A program made the position numbers and the translations under genes. The notes below the pieces were generated by a model. That model worked only from the letters and a program-made list of their open reading frames with translations, ran no database searches and was not told the origin of the DNA. Of a stretch of 45,297 bases of DNA, positions 23,303 through 31,655 are shown one piece after another; positions within the stretch are counted from its first letter, which is position 1; each line of letters starts with the position of its first letter. This DNA comes from a virus: positions 1-45,297 of the IMG/VR virus record IMGVR_UViG_3300044811_000121; one strand, written 5' to 3'.

Positions 23303-23902
23303 TCAGATCCCGACCGCGCGGTAGGGCGCGATCAACGCATCGACCGCCATCGGCAAATCATTGACGATGGTGCCGACGATCGTCGCCTCGCGATTCCCGT
23401 AGAGATGGCCGACGATCAGCTTGGCGGCGTGGATGATCGGCGCCGGCACGGCCCCGGCCGCGCCGTAGCCGCAGACCCAGGTGATCGTGACCGCGTCCGG
23501 CCTTATGTCCAAATTCGGCCAGGTCGAGCCGTCGTCGAGCACCACGCACGGGCCGATCGCGTCGGTGACCGCGCGATAGTTGGTCGAGGCGAAGGTCTGC
23601 GACGTGCCGGCGGTGTCGTAATATGTGACCGAGGAGACCGACTGCAGCGGCCCCAGCGGCAGCCGAAGCACCGGCCCGCACGGAAAGGCGTTGAACTTTC
23701 GCGACCAGGTCTGCGTGACTAGCGCCCGGCCGATGACGCCGGCGAAGCCGTCGAGGTGACCCTCCGCGGCCGCGACCAGGGCGGCGATGTAGGCATCGTT
23801 GTCGCTGTCGTCGACGCGCAGGTGCGTCTTCGCGTCGCCCGTGCTGAGCAGCGATTCGGCGGGCGCGACTGTCCGCACCGGCAGCAGGGCCGTCGGCGAC
23901 AT
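23303..23902 (-). CDS. Head-tail connector (gp6/gp8-like adaptor)
   Basis: The 199-residue product (SLLSTGDAKTHLRVDDSDND, YIAALVAAAEGHLDGF, VTYYDTAGT, NLDIRPDAVTITWVCGYG) matches the phiE125 gp8/HK97 gp6 type adaptor, which forms a ring under the portal. The helical N-terminal half followed by strands and the 'VTYYD..G' motif are characteristic. Lies in order between capsid-side genes and head closure. Confidence 0.85.
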   Translation of the reverse strand: MSPTALLPVRTVAPAESLLSTGDAKTHLRVDDSDNDAYIAALVAAAEGHLDGFAGVIGRALVTQTWSRKFNAFPCGPVLRLPLGPLQSVSSVTYYDTAGTSQTFASTNYRAVTDAIGPCVVLDDGSTWPNLDIRPDAVTITWVCGYGAAGAVPAPIIHAAKLIVGHLYGNREATIVGTIVNDLPMAVDALIAPYRAVGI

Positions 23903-23913
23903 GGGGCGCCCTC

Positions 23914-24288
23914 CTAGATCGTCGTGAAGTGGAAGGCGCCGGCCTTCGTATCGCCGCCGTCCGCCAGCACGATCTTGATCCGGCCATTGACCGCGATCAG
24001 GTCATTCACAGCCGTGCCGCCCGCCGCGTAGAGCGAGGCCACGCCGGCGGTCGAATGCGTCGCCTGCCTGGGCGCCCGGGTCGCCGAGGCGTTGACGTTC
24101 TGCTCCGCCCACAAGGTTTCGCCGGTGTCTTCCAACGTGATCGTGAAGTCGACGCCGTCAGTATAGCTGGCGGCGCCGGGCTTCACGTAGCGGATCTGGC
24201 TGAGCAGGCCGTTGACCTGGTCGGAATAGGCCGTGGCGCTGCCGTCGGCCGCGGTGGTCACCGTGACCGAATGGATCTCGACGTGCAT
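23914..24288 (-). CDS. Hypothetical phage structural protein
   Basis: A 124-residue beta-rich protein beginning MHVEIHSVTVTTAADGSAT, containing VNGLLSQIRYVKPG and VNGRIKIVLADGG. GGAA lies upstream of the ATG. The pattern resembles small capsid-accessory proteins found between capsid and connector genes in alphaproteobacterial phages. No firm family. Confidence 0.6.
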   Translation of the reverse strand: MHVEIHSVTVTTAADGSATAYSDQVNGLLSQIRYVKPGAASYTDGVDFTITLEDTGETLWAEQNVNASATRAPRQATHSTAGVASLYAAGGTAVNDLIAVNGRIKIVLADGGDTKAGAFHFTTI

Positions 24289-24311
24289 GGCCGTTCCTTC
24301 CCTGCGGCCGC

Positions 24312-24809
24312 CTAGCGGCTGATCAGCGCGACGAGGTGGATGGCGGGAGAGCCGCCCGCGCCGCCGCCGGTGACGGTGAACGCGATCGCCTGGCCGGCGG
24401 TGACGGTCCGCGCCGCGGTCGGCGTGGCGACGTCGACGTCGCCGGCGCCGGACGCCGCGGTGGCGATAGTCACGACGCCGTTGGTGACGCCGACGCCGCC
24501 GATGCTGGCGGTGATCGTGATGTCGGCGGTGGCGACCGCGCCGTCGATCACCGTGTAGATCTTGGCGATGTCGCCGGCGTGCGGCGCGATGGCGTAATAG
24601 ACCGCCTCGGCCGAGCCGTCGGCGATGTCGAGGCTGATCGGATAGGCGTTGAGCTCGGCCGCGGTGGCGGTGACGCCGTCGAGGATGTTGAGCTCGTTGA
24701 CGTCCGCGGTGATGCCCGCGAGCGCGTTCAGTTCGGCGGCCGTGGCGGTGACCGCGACGTCGTCGATGGTGAGGGCGCGGTCGCCCTGGCGGAATGCAGC
24801 AGCGCCCAT
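24312..24809 (-). CDS. Head fibre or decoration-like protein with ELN repeats
   Basis: The 165-residue product starts MGAAAFRQGDRALTID. It contains consecutive AAELNALAGIT / VNELNILDGVT / AAELN segments (about 22-52), a repeat typical of trimeric phage fibre stems. A beta-rich C-terminal domain follows. An AGGAGG Shine-Dalgarno sits just upstream of the ATG, among the strongest in the operon, which suggests high expression. Position next to the capsid gene suggests a head fibre or decoration protein. Confidence 0.7.
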   Translation of the reverse strand: MGAAAFRQGDRALTIDDVAVTATAAELNALAGITADVNELNILDGVTATAAELNAYPISLDIADGSAEAVYYAIAPHAGDIAKIYTVIDGAVATADITITASIGGVGVTNGVVTIATAASGAGDVDVATPTAARTVTAGQAIAFTVTGGGAGGSPAIHLVALISR

Positions 24810-24843
24810 GGCGGCCTCCTGGAAAATGAAAGGGGAGAAAGCG

Positions 24844-24878
24844 AGGGGCGGCGGCCGCGCGAGCGCGCCGCCGCCCCT
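24844..24878 (-). terminator. Terminator-like hairpin before the ELN-repeat gene
   Basis: A perfect 12-bp GC stem (24844-24855 with 24867-24878) is followed in the minus direction by a T-rich stretch (CGCTTTCTCCCCTTTC). It begins four bases past the stop of the upstream gene. It may cause partial termination or protect the 3' end of the capsid message. Confidence 0.6.
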
Positions 24879-24882
24879 ATGC

Positions 24883-25320
24883 TCAGACGTACGGCGCCAG
24901 CGTCGGCGGGTTGGCGGTCGGCTCGCGCGAGGGCTCGCCGAGCAGCCAGATGCCGGCCATGAACAGATTGCCGGTGTTGGCGGTGGTGTCGTCGACCGTG
25001 GCGCGCAGGTAGCGCTGGTTGCCGACATAGCCGATCTTGCGGCAGCCCGCGTCGGCGGCGAAGGTGAACCCCGCCAGCAGCTCGGTGCCGTTGAGATAGG
25101 CGTCGTCGACCGCGGTGAAGGTGGTGCCGTCGGGGCTGTCCTCGATCAGCACCGACCAGACGGCGTCGGCATCGGTGAGGGTGCCGAGGGCCAGCACCAG
25201 CATCGCGGCGCCGTAGCCGCGGCGGTCGAGGACCGCCGAGACCTGGGCGGTGCCGTCGGTGACGGCGGCCTTGGGCGGGAACGCGACGACCATGTCGAGT
25301 TCGCTCATCATATCGCGCAT
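24883..25320 (-). CDS. Hypothetical phage head protein
   Basis: A 145-residue beta-rich protein (SVLIEDSPDGTTFTAVDDA, CRKIGYVGNQRYLRATV, LFMAGIWLLGEP). The pattern 'W.v.iEDS.DGttFtaV' is common in small phage proteins encoded after the capsid and may indicate a galactose-binding-like or decoration fold. Several Met codons at the start (MRDMMSELDM) leave the exact start open. Confidence 0.65.
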   Translation of the reverse strand: MRDMMSELDMVVAFPPKAAVTDGTAQVSAVLDRRGYGAAMLVLALGTLTDADAVWSVLIEDSPDGTTFTAVDDAYLNGTELLAGFTFAADAGCRKIGYVGNQRYLRATVDDTTANTGNLFMAGIWLLGEPSREPTANPPTLAPYV

Positions 25321-25358
25321 GATGCGATTCCTTTTTCGATTGGGATGAAGAGGGAGGC

Positions 25359-25381
25359 GGCGGGCGGCCGGGCCGCCCGCC
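25359..25381. repeat. Strong 10-bp stem-loop downstream of the capsid gene
   Basis: GGCGGGCGGC pairs exactly with 25372-25381 around a CGG loop. It lies 15 bases past the capsid stop codon. No T-run follows in the minus direction, so it may be an mRNA stabiliser or a Rho-type signal rather than an intrinsic terminator. Confidence 0.65.
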
Positions 25382-25395
25382 GGTGGCGATCGCGC

Positions 25396-26730
25396 CTAGA
25401 TGAACTTCATCAGCTTGATCGCCTCGAAGTTGATCACCGCCCCGCCGGTGCGCTTGGTCGTGTAGAATTTGACGTAGGGCTTGGCGGTGTAGGGATCGCG
25501 GAGCACGCGGATGCCCTGACGGTCGACGATCTGATAGCCCTGCAGGAAGTCGCCGAAGGCGAGCGAGAGCGAGCTCGCGCCGAGCGCCGGCATGTCCTCG
25601 GCGCGGATCGCGCCGTGGCCGTAGATCGTCTCCGGCTGGCCGGCGACGAACGACGGCTGCCAGATGTAATTGCCCATGCCGTCCTTGAACTTGCGGATCT
25701 TGGTGATCACGGTCCGGCGGGTGACGAAGCGGGCGTTGGGCAGATAGTCGACCTTCAGCGCGCCCATCAGGTCGTGGATCTTGTCGACCGGGTTGGACGA
25801 CGGGAAGTCGCCCGACGTGCCGGTGGCGATGTGGCCGAGCGACCCCCAGGCCACGCCGGTGCCGGTGTCGGCCAACGTGGCGTAGCCGGTGAAGCCGCGG
25901 ATGCGCGCGGCGGCGCCGGTGACGAACTCGGCATTCTCGAACCGGCCGATCTTGCCCGACACCTTGTTGCCGAGCCACGCCTCGACGTCGACCGCGGCAT
26001 CGTCCAGCAGCTGCTGGGTGGCCTTGGGCTCGGTGTCGAGGATGTGGACGTCGATCCGCCATTTGCCGAGCTGGGCCGTGGACGAATCGCTGCCCTGGCT
26101 GTGCTCGCCGGCATAGCCGGCGCCGCCCTCGCCGAGATCCTCCATGCCCTCGAGCGCGTCGCTCGAGATGGGCTGGATCGAGGCGATCTGGCGGATCGGC
26201 GAGGTCTCGTAGACCTTGGTGACGATGCGGCCGGAAATGTCCGGGGTGACGAAATAGCCGCCGTCCGGATCGGAGCCGACGCTGAGCGTCTTCACCTCGT
26301 CGGGGGTCAGCACGCGATCGTCGCAGCGCAGGAACCTGCCGAACGCCGCCTTATATTCGTCGTAGCCGGCGTCCTCGATCGGCGTGAACGGACGCTTCCG
26401 CTCGGCCGCCACCGAGCCGAGGAGGATGTTGAATTCCTTCACCTCGAGCTCGCGCTTGGCGCCGTCGCCGTCGCCCTTGACGCCGAGCCGCTGCATGCGC
26501 AGCTCGAGATCCTCGCGCTCCTTGACCTCGGCCGCGATCTTCGCGTCGAGCGCGACCTTCGCCTCGAGCGCGTCGTCGAGCGACTTCTCGATCTTGCCGA
26601 TCTTGTCGGTCAGGAGCGGGTCGGCGGTGAGCTTGGCCTTGATCTCGGCCAGTTCCTTCGCATGCGTGGTCTTGAATTGCTCGAAGGCGGTGCCCTGATC
26701 TTCGATCAGCTTTTTGATTTCCACAGTCAT
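25396..26730 (-). CDS. Major capsid protein (HK97 fold)
   Basis: The 444-residue product begins with a charged coiled coil (about 1-100), which is the delta/scaffold domain normally cut off by the prohead protease. The HK97-type capsid domain follows (VGSDPDGGYFVTPDISGRIV, SPIRQIASIQPISSD, WRIDVHILDTEPKATQQLLDD, and the C-terminal KPYVKFYTTKRTGGAV). It would form the icosahedral shell. AGGAA lies six bases before the ATG. The protease and portal genes are directly upstream in the standard order. Confidence 0.95.
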   Translation of the reverse strand: MTVEIKKLIEDQGTAFEQFKTTHAKELAEIKAKLTADPLLTDKIGKIEKSLDDALEAKVALDAKIAAEVKEREDLELRMQRLGVKGDGDGAKRELEVKEFNILLGSVAAERKRPFTPIEDAGYDEYKAAFGRFLRCDDRVLTPDEVKTLSVGSDPDGGYFVTPDISGRIVTKVYETSPIRQIASIQPISSDALEGMEDLGEGGAGYAGEHSQGSDSSTAQLGKWRIDVHILDTEPKATQQLLDDAAVDVEAWLGNKVSGKIGRFENAEFVTGAAARIRGFTGYATLADTGTGVAWGSLGHIATGTSGDFPSSNPVDKIHDLMGALKVDYLPNARFVTRRTVITKIRKFKDGMGNYIWQPSFVAGQPETIYGHGAIRAEDMPALGASSLSLAFGDFLQGYQIVDRQGIRVLRDPYTAKPYVKFYTTKRTGGAVINFEAIKLMKFI

Positions 26731-26732
26731 GG

Positions 26733-27413
26733 TTATTTCCTCTCGGAGATGAGTCCAATATTGCGGCGCACGAGCGCCGCGATTTCGGCTTCGTCCTCAT
26801 CCCGAGGCTCCGATGCCTTGAAGCCGCCGGCGGCGATTGCCTTGGCGGCCGCGTTCGAGAAGCCGCCTGCGTCCCGCAGCCACTCCTCGAAATCTCTGAT
26901 TGTCTTGATCTCGCCGGCGGCCTTGATCGAATCGATCAGCGCCTGGTCGTTGGAGCCCTCGCCCAACAGCGAAACCTCGTAGAGCTTCACGGACTGGAGC
27001 AGGCGCTTGACGTCGCCGGAATTGCCCCGCTCGAACTTCACGGGCTTGTAGCCGATCGACAGCGCGTTCAGCGCGCCGTCGCTCATCAACTCGTAATTGT
27101 ACCGGCCCTCGTCGGTGTTGATGCCGGAGATCTTGCCCTTGACCGCCAGGCCCTTGGCGTCCTCGCTCATCGCGGTCCACACGCCGATCGGCTTGTCGGA
27201 ACCCGTGAAGGGGTTGATCGCGCTGCCGTGCATCATCTTCATCGCCGGGAGGCGCCCGCGGCCCTTCCACTCGGCGAGCGTGTCGGCGAACGCGCCGGGC
27301 GAGATCACGTCGCCGTGGCTGTCGACGTTGCCGAAGACGGCGCCGTAGCCGGAGAATTCGCCGGTCTTCGCATCGACGCCGTCGGCGGCGAATTTGAATT
27401 CGATCCGCTCCAT
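26733..27413 (-). CDS. Prohead maturation protease (HK97 family)
   Basis: Serine protease that removes the capsid delta domain and then degrades itself during head maturation. In the 226-residue product the family motifs are GYGAVFGNVDSHGDVI, His62 (MKMMHGS), Ser119 (LSIGYKP) and Glu146 (LYEVSLL), which line up with the His-Ser-Glu triad of HK97 gp4. The ATG at 27413 overlaps the stop of the small upstream gene in TGATG. A long upstream open extension in the same frame was not used. Confidence 0.92.
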   Translation of the reverse strand: MERIEFKFAADGVDAKTGEFSGYGAVFGNVDSHGDVISPGAFADTLAEWKGRGRLPAMKMMHGSAINPFTGSDKPIGVWTAMSEDAKGLAVKGKISGINTDEGRYNYELMSDGALNALSIGYKPVKFERGNSGDVKRLLQSVKLYEVSLLGEGSNDQALIDSIKAAGEIKTIRDFEEWLRDAGGFSNAAAKAIAAGGFKASEPRDEDEAEIAALVRRNIGLISERK

Positions 27414-27637
27414 CAGCAGCGCTCCTTGATTTCGATTATCCGGCTCAGGCCAAAGTCCTGGACGAGAGCCACGAGATCGCTGCCCGGCGCGATCGTGTCG
27501 CTCTCGACGGCGAGCGCGATCACGCCGCGGCCGAGACATTCCTTTGAGCCGACGATCCGCGCTCCGGACGGCAACATCGTGCCGATGCTCGGCAACAGCT
27601 CGATCGAGACGAGCAGGCGGCCGGTCGGCATGCTCAT
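27413..27637 (-). CDS. Small hypothetical protein between portal and protease
   Basis: A 74-residue product beginning MSMPTGRLLVSIELL. It overlaps the end of the portal gene by four bases and the start of the protease by one, so it is firmly inside the operon. It looks beta-rich (RLLVSIELLP, GVIALAVESDT) with no known family. Confidence 0.6.
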   Translation of the reverse strand: MSMPTGRLLVSIELLPSIGTMLPSGARIVGSKECLGRGVIALAVESDTIAPGSDLVALVQDFGLSRIIEIKERC

Positions 27638-28887
27638 GCTCCTCCCGCGTTCGGGTCGGCGTTGGCGTTGGGGTCGGGCGCCTGCGGGCCCATCGCGGCC
27701 TCGCCGAGCTCGTCGGCCCAGACCTCGTCGGCCTGGTCGAGCTCCTCGAGCCCGCGCACCTCGTTCTGTTTCATCCACGGCCTGCCGCCGCCGGTGCCGA
27801 GCGCCTTGGCGTAGTAGTCGGCCCGGTCCGTGGCGGCGCCGCGCATCAGCGCGTTGGGGTTGAGCTTCGTGTAATAACCCTCGGCGCGATCGCGATCGCT
27901 GAGCAGGGCGACGTCGGCCGACTGCTGGATGTTCTCGTACCAGGGCATAAGGGTGTGGACGACGTGGGCGAGGAACATCTGCTCCGCGCTCGCATAGGTC
28001 GCCGCCTTGTCGGCCTGGCCGACCATGATCGGCATCACCCGGAAGACCCGGCAGACCTCCTCGACCTGGTGCTTGCGCATCTCCAGCGTCTGCGCCTCGA
28101 CGCCGGTCATCTGGATCGGCTCGAACTTCGCGCCCATGTCGCCGATGATCGGCTTGCCGGCGCGGTCGCCGCCCTGGGTGTGACGCTCCAGCCACTTGTC
28201 GATTTGCTCGAACTTCTCCAGGCCCATCTTCTCCTGGACCGAATAGAGGCCGGAGATCCGCGCGCCGTTGCGGTGCGAGTCGGCCTGGCCGGCCTCGATC
28301 GCCATGGTCAGCCCGATCGCGTCGCGCGCGAGCTTGACCGCCTCCATGCCCATCCAGCCGTTCCAGCTCGGCCCGCGCAGATGCCAGATCGTCGCCGGGT
28401 CGTGCTCGACCGGCGCGCCGTTCTGCTTCTGCTCGAAATAGCGCAGGCGCCCGTCGGGCTCGCGCCGGACCGTCATCCGGCCGGGCTCGATCGGCTCGAG
28501 CGAGCGCAGCTCGCGCGCGCTGCCGACCATCCCCTTCCAGACGAAGGCATTGCCGGTCAGCAGGACGTGGAACAGGATCGTCTGGCGGAATTCGAAGCTG
28601 GTCTGCCAGCCGTTGGGCCGGCGGTAGAGCAGGTCGTAGGCGGCATGGTCGACCGCCGCGATCCGGCTCCCCGACATCTCGCGATGGACCCGCCACGGCA
28701 CCTGGGCGCAGCCGTCCGCGATCACCCGGCAACAGTCGAGCACCGTGGTGACCGCCAGCGCCGAGCTCCAGGTGACGACGGCGCCCGCCTGCGACAGGCG
28801 GCCGACGCTGCCCATCACCTGCTCCAGCTCGCGGCTGGTCATCTTCGCTTCGACGCCCGCGGTGAGCGTCCCGAACAGCCCTCCCAT
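27634..28887 (-). CDS. Portal protein (HK97 family)
   Basis: The 417-residue product forms the dodecameric DNA entry ring at one vertex. HK97-portal features are present: VTTVLDCCRVIADGCAQVPW near residues 46-65, NAFVWKG in the wing, FEPIQMTGVEAQTLEMRK, and the helical crown region (VFRVMPIMVG, AEQMFLAHVVHTLMPWYENI). A Pro/Asn-rich tail (PQAPDPNANADPNAGGA) ends it. The ATG shares a base with the stop of the preceding small gene. Confidence 0.94.
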   Translation of the reverse strand: MGGLFGTLTAGVEAKMTSRELEQVMGSVGRLSQAGAVVTWSSALAVTTVLDCCRVIADGCAQVPWRVHREMSGSRIAAVDHAAYDLLYRRPNGWQTSFEFRQTILFHVLLTGNAFVWKGMVGSARELRSLEPIEPGRMTVRREPDGRLRYFEQKQNGAPVEHDPATIWHLRGPSWNGWMGMEAVKLARDAIGLTMAIEAGQADSHRNGARISGLYSVQEKMGLEKFEQIDKWLERHTQGGDRAGKPIIGDMGAKFEPIQMTGVEAQTLEMRKHQVEEVCRVFRVMPIMVGQADKAATYASAEQMFLAHVVHTLMPWYENIQQSADVALLSDRDRAEGYYTKLNPNALMRGAATDRADYYAKALGTGGGRPWMKQNEVRGLEELDQADEVWADELGEAAMGPQAPDPNANADPNAGGA

Positions 28888-29048
28888 CAGGCGCGCTTGG
28901 CGCCGCGGGCGTGCAGCAGGGCGCCGGCGAGCAGCAGCAGCCCGGCGACGACGAACCCCGCCGGCGCATAGACCAGCCAGGCGCCGTAGGCGACGAGGCC
29001 GGCGCCGGCGAGGCCGGCGGCGTCGCGCACGAATTCGGAGCGCTTCAT
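28887..29048 (-). CDS. Small two-helix membrane protein between terminase and portal
   Basis: Only 53 residues: MKRSEFVRDA, then two hydrophobic segments (about 11-25 and 28-46), then a basic end (HARGAKRA). Overlaps terminase by four bases (ATGA) and portal by one base, so translation is coupled on both sides. A membrane protein in this spot is unusual for a packaging module. Function unknown. Confidence 0.6.
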   Translation of the reverse strand: MKRSEFVRDAAGLAGAGLVAYGAWLVYAPAGFVVAGLLLLAGALLHARGAKRA

Positions 29049-30760
29049 GCCGCCGTCTCCCAGAATGAGCGCACCTGTTCCTCGGCCGCCATCGACAGGC
29101 CGACGGCGCCGATCAGCGCCACGGGGCTGTCGATCTTCAGATGATGCTGGCCGTCGGGCTTGTTGGGGTAGACATTGTCTTTCCGGTCGAGCTTCGCGAC
29201 GACGTTCGAGACTTCCCACTCCATGACCTTGCAGCCGTTGTGCCGGATCCGGCGGGCCCGGATCAGCGCGTCGAGCTGCTTCATCGGCTCCGAATAGTTG
29301 AGCACCGTCTGCCGGTACTCGATCACCGGGACGTTCTTGGCCTGCAGCCGCGTCACCAGATAGGTTGCCTGGAACGGATCGTAGGCGACCTGGTCGACGT
29401 CGAAGATCTCGGTCGCCGTGATGATGGCGGCCTCGATCTCGGCATAGTCGATGATGTTGCCCGGCGTGACGTCGAGCAGCTGCTCGGCGTCCCAGCCGGT
29501 ATAGGCCTCGACGTTGGCGACCGTGTCGGCCGGCAGGAAGTAGCGGCCGATCCGGATGTACGGATCCTCGGCCGACGCCTCGCCGTCCAGCGGCTCGAAC
29601 AGATATTCGAGCGCGGCGATGTCGATCTTCGACGAAAGGTCCAGGCTGAGCTTGCAGCGCCGGCCCTGCAGGTGGGGCAGCGCCAGGCAGTCGACCGCCC
29701 GGGCCGGCATCGCCGGATCCGTGCAGCGCCGCCAGGCCTCGATGTCGAAATAGGCGGACCGCGCCGAGACCCAGAGGTTGAGGTGCTTCGTCTTGAAGAT
29801 GCCCGCCTTGCGCGGCGTCTGGACGGCGTCGCGCTGGCGGGACCTCAGGAAGTCCGAATTGACCGACACGCCCCAATTGGGGTTGGCCTTGATCAGGGCG
29901 GCTTCCGACTTCCAGTCGTCGCCCTTGTCGATCGTATATTCGAGGTAGAAGAGCTCGTCGTTCTGGCGGACGCCCTCGAGCACCTTCCGGTGATCCTGGA
30001 TGTCGGCGTAGCACGGGCCCGCGAGGTTATCGCCGGCGGTGGTGACGATGACCTGCAGCGGCTGCTCGCGCGCCGCCATGCCGGTCTCCATCGTGTTGAC
30101 CTGGTCGCGATCGGCGTGCTCGTGATATTCGTCGTGCAGCGCGCAGCTGGGCGATGCGCCGTCGCCGGGCTTGCCGATCACCGGCTCGAACCGGCTGCCG
30201 TCGCCGGCGATCTGCAGCGTGTTGGCGCCGACCTCGATCTCGAACCGATGCTTGAGTGGCGGCGTCCGCTGGATCATCAGGCGCGCCGGCCGGAAGATCT
30301 CCCAAGCCTGCTTCTCGTTGGTCGCGCCCGAATAGACCTCGGCGCCGAACTCGCCGTCGAAGCAGAACATGTAGACGCCGATCGCCGCGGCCAATGGCGA
30401 CTTGCCGTTCTTCCTCGGGATGACGAGAAAGGCGATGCGGAACCGCCTGAGCCCGCTCGCTTTCTTCACCCAGCCGAAGATGCTGGCGACGATGAACAAC
30501 TGCCACGGCTCGAGCCGGAGCAGGCTCTTCTGGGCCGCCCACTTGCCCTTGGTGTGGGGCAGCAGCTCGATGAACCTGCAGGCGCGCGCCGCCTTGCCGG
30601 CGTCGAACCGGAACGGATACGCCTTGCGCCGGCTCTTCCCTAGATCGCCGAGGTGCCTTTTGCAGGCCAGGCGCACCCACCTGCAGGCCGGTATCTTCCT
30701 GCCGACGACGTCGCGGGCATAGCCCTCGGCGATCGCCGCATAATCTCGCGCCGCAGACAC
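29045..30760 (-). CDS. Terminase large subunit
   Basis: The packaging motor ATPase and nuclease, 571 residues. Walker A is at 115-121 (PRKNGKS), Walker B near 207-211 (ALHDE), and the RNase H-like nuclease begins at LDLSSKIDIAAL (about 370). These match the HK97-type large terminase family, in which an HNH protein assists cos cleavage; an HNH gene is present upstream. The start is GTG at 30760, six bases after the upstream stop. Confidence 0.95.
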   Translation of the reverse strand: MSAARDYAAIAEGYARDVVGRKIPACRWVRLACKRHLGDLGKSRRKAYPFRFDAGKAARACRFIELLPHTKGKWAAQKSLLRLEPWQLFIVASIFGWVKKASGLRRFRIAFLVIPRKNGKSPLAAAIGVYMFCFDGEFGAEVYSGATNEKQAWEIFRPARLMIQRTPPLKHRFEIEVGANTLQIAGDGSRFEPVIGKPGDGASPSCALHDEYHEHADRDQVNTMETGMAAREQPLQVIVTTAGDNLAGPCYADIQDHRKVLEGVRQNDELFYLEYTIDKGDDWKSEAALIKANPNWGVSVNSDFLRSRQRDAVQTPRKAGIFKTKHLNLWVSARSAYFDIEAWRRCTDPAMPARAVDCLALPHLQGRRCKLSLDLSSKIDIAALEYLFEPLDGEASAEDPYIRIGRYFLPADTVANVEAYTGWDAEQLLDVTPGNIIDYAEIEAAIITATEIFDVDQVAYDPFQATYLVTRLQAKNVPVIEYRQTVLNYSEPMKQLDALIRARRIRHNGCKVMEWEVSNVVAKLDRKDNVYPNKPDGQHHLKIDSPVALIGAVGLSMAAEEQVRSFWETAA

Positions 30761-30766
30761 ATCAGC

Positions 30767-31114
30767 CTAGCCGGCCGCCGCCGGCCCGATGAAGAACGGG
30801 AGCACATAGAAAAACCCGGGAAGCGCGAGCTTGAGCCCGGCGGCGTTGAGCAGCTCGAGGAAGCGATCACGCTGCGCATTGTCCAGGTGCTCGAAGTAAA
30901 ACTTCTGCTGACCACGCTCCGCCGACCGAATGTAGACCTTGTACCGTTTGTCGGTTGGGATCAGCTCGGCGCCGGCTTCGACCTGCTCCATGAAGTCGTC
31001 TGGATGAAGCGACCCGCAATAGCTGCAAGTCCGGTCATCGCGCCAGTTCGCCGTGATACCCATACAGAACATCCGCGACGTCGGCGCGAGAGGGCAAGCA
31101 TGCGACATGGCCAC
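30767..31114 (-). CDS. Small zinc-binding phage protein
   Basis: The 115-residue product contains CSYCGSLHPDDFM, a single CxxC pair with a following histidine, and DKRYKVYIRS. Proteins with this CGSLHPDD motif recur near phage terminase genes and on mobile elements. It lies one base after the small terminase stop. Other cysteines near the N-terminus (HACPL, RMFCMG) may complete the metal site. No known activity. Confidence 0.65.
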   Translation of the reverse strand: MAMSHACPLAPTSRMFCMGITANWRDDRTCSYCGSLHPDDFMEQVEAGAELIPTDKRYKVYIRSAERGQQKFYFEHLDNAQRDRFLELLNAAGLKLALPGFFYVLPFFIGPAAAG

Positions 31115-31115
31115 C

Positions 31116-31655
31116 TCAGAAGTCGAAGGGGTTGGCGTCGGCCTTGCGGCCGCCGCCGAGCTTCAGCGCCGTCATGGGGCTGAGCATCAGCTCGCCGAGC
31201 AGCGATTGGGCGTGGCGCATCGCGTCGGCCCGCATGGCGACCGCAGGATGGGCTCGCTTCATCACCGTGATCACCGCCTTCTCGCCGGTGCCCTTAATTG
31301 ACTTCGATTCGCAGATGTCGCCGTCGATGCTGATCACCGCCGACAGCCGCTCGACGTCGGCCAAGCGCCGAGCCAGCAGGGTCACGACGAGCTCGTAATG
31401 CGGGCTCGGCCGCTTCTGCTCCTCGAGGATCCGGACGATGCCGCCGAAGTAGCGCAACTCATCGTCGCCCAGGTCGGCCGGCGCCACCATCGTGCCGATC
31501 GGCACGTTCGCGGGCAAACCCTCACCGGGCGCTAGGACCTGCCCGTCGATCGCGTCGGCCTTCGGGCCCTGGCCGAATTTAGTCCCGCGCTGCAGCCGAA
31601 GCGCCGGCAGCTTCGGCCTACGCCCCGCGCCGGGGCGCGAACCTCCGCTCGCCAT
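31116..31655 (-). CDS. Terminase small subunit (P27 family)
   Basis: DNA-recognition subunit of the packaging terminase, 179 residues. It begins MASGGSRPGAGRRPKLP, the usual opening of P27-type small terminases, and has LLARRLADVERL, HPAVAMRADAMRHAQSLLGEL and a final LSPMTALKL. The ATG at 31655 is chosen because the conserved motif starts there; an in-frame ATG at 31718 would add 21 residues. Confidence 0.82.
   Translation of the reverse strand: MASGGSRPGAGRRPKLPALRLQRGTKFGQGPKADAIDGQVLAPGEGLPANVPIGTMVAPADLGDDELRYFGGIVRILEEQKRPSPHYELVVTLLARRLADVERLSAVISIDGDICESKSIKGTGEKAVITVMKRAHPAVAMRADAMRHAQSLLGELMLSPMTALKLGGGRKADANPFDF

Noticed and set aside
24649-26982. Very long plus-strand open frame (777 codons) opposite the capsid region
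   Set aside because: It lies antisense to clear capsid, protease and head genes. High GC removes stop codons on the opposite strand, and its Arg/Asp/Gly-rich text looks like a shadow.
27544-28971. Long plus-strand frame opposite the portal gene
   Set aside because: Shadow of the portal; repetitive Leu/Asp/Arg composition and no recognisable domain.
29141-30643. Long plus-strand frame opposite large terminase
   Set aside because: Shadow of a gene with intact Walker and nuclease motifs.
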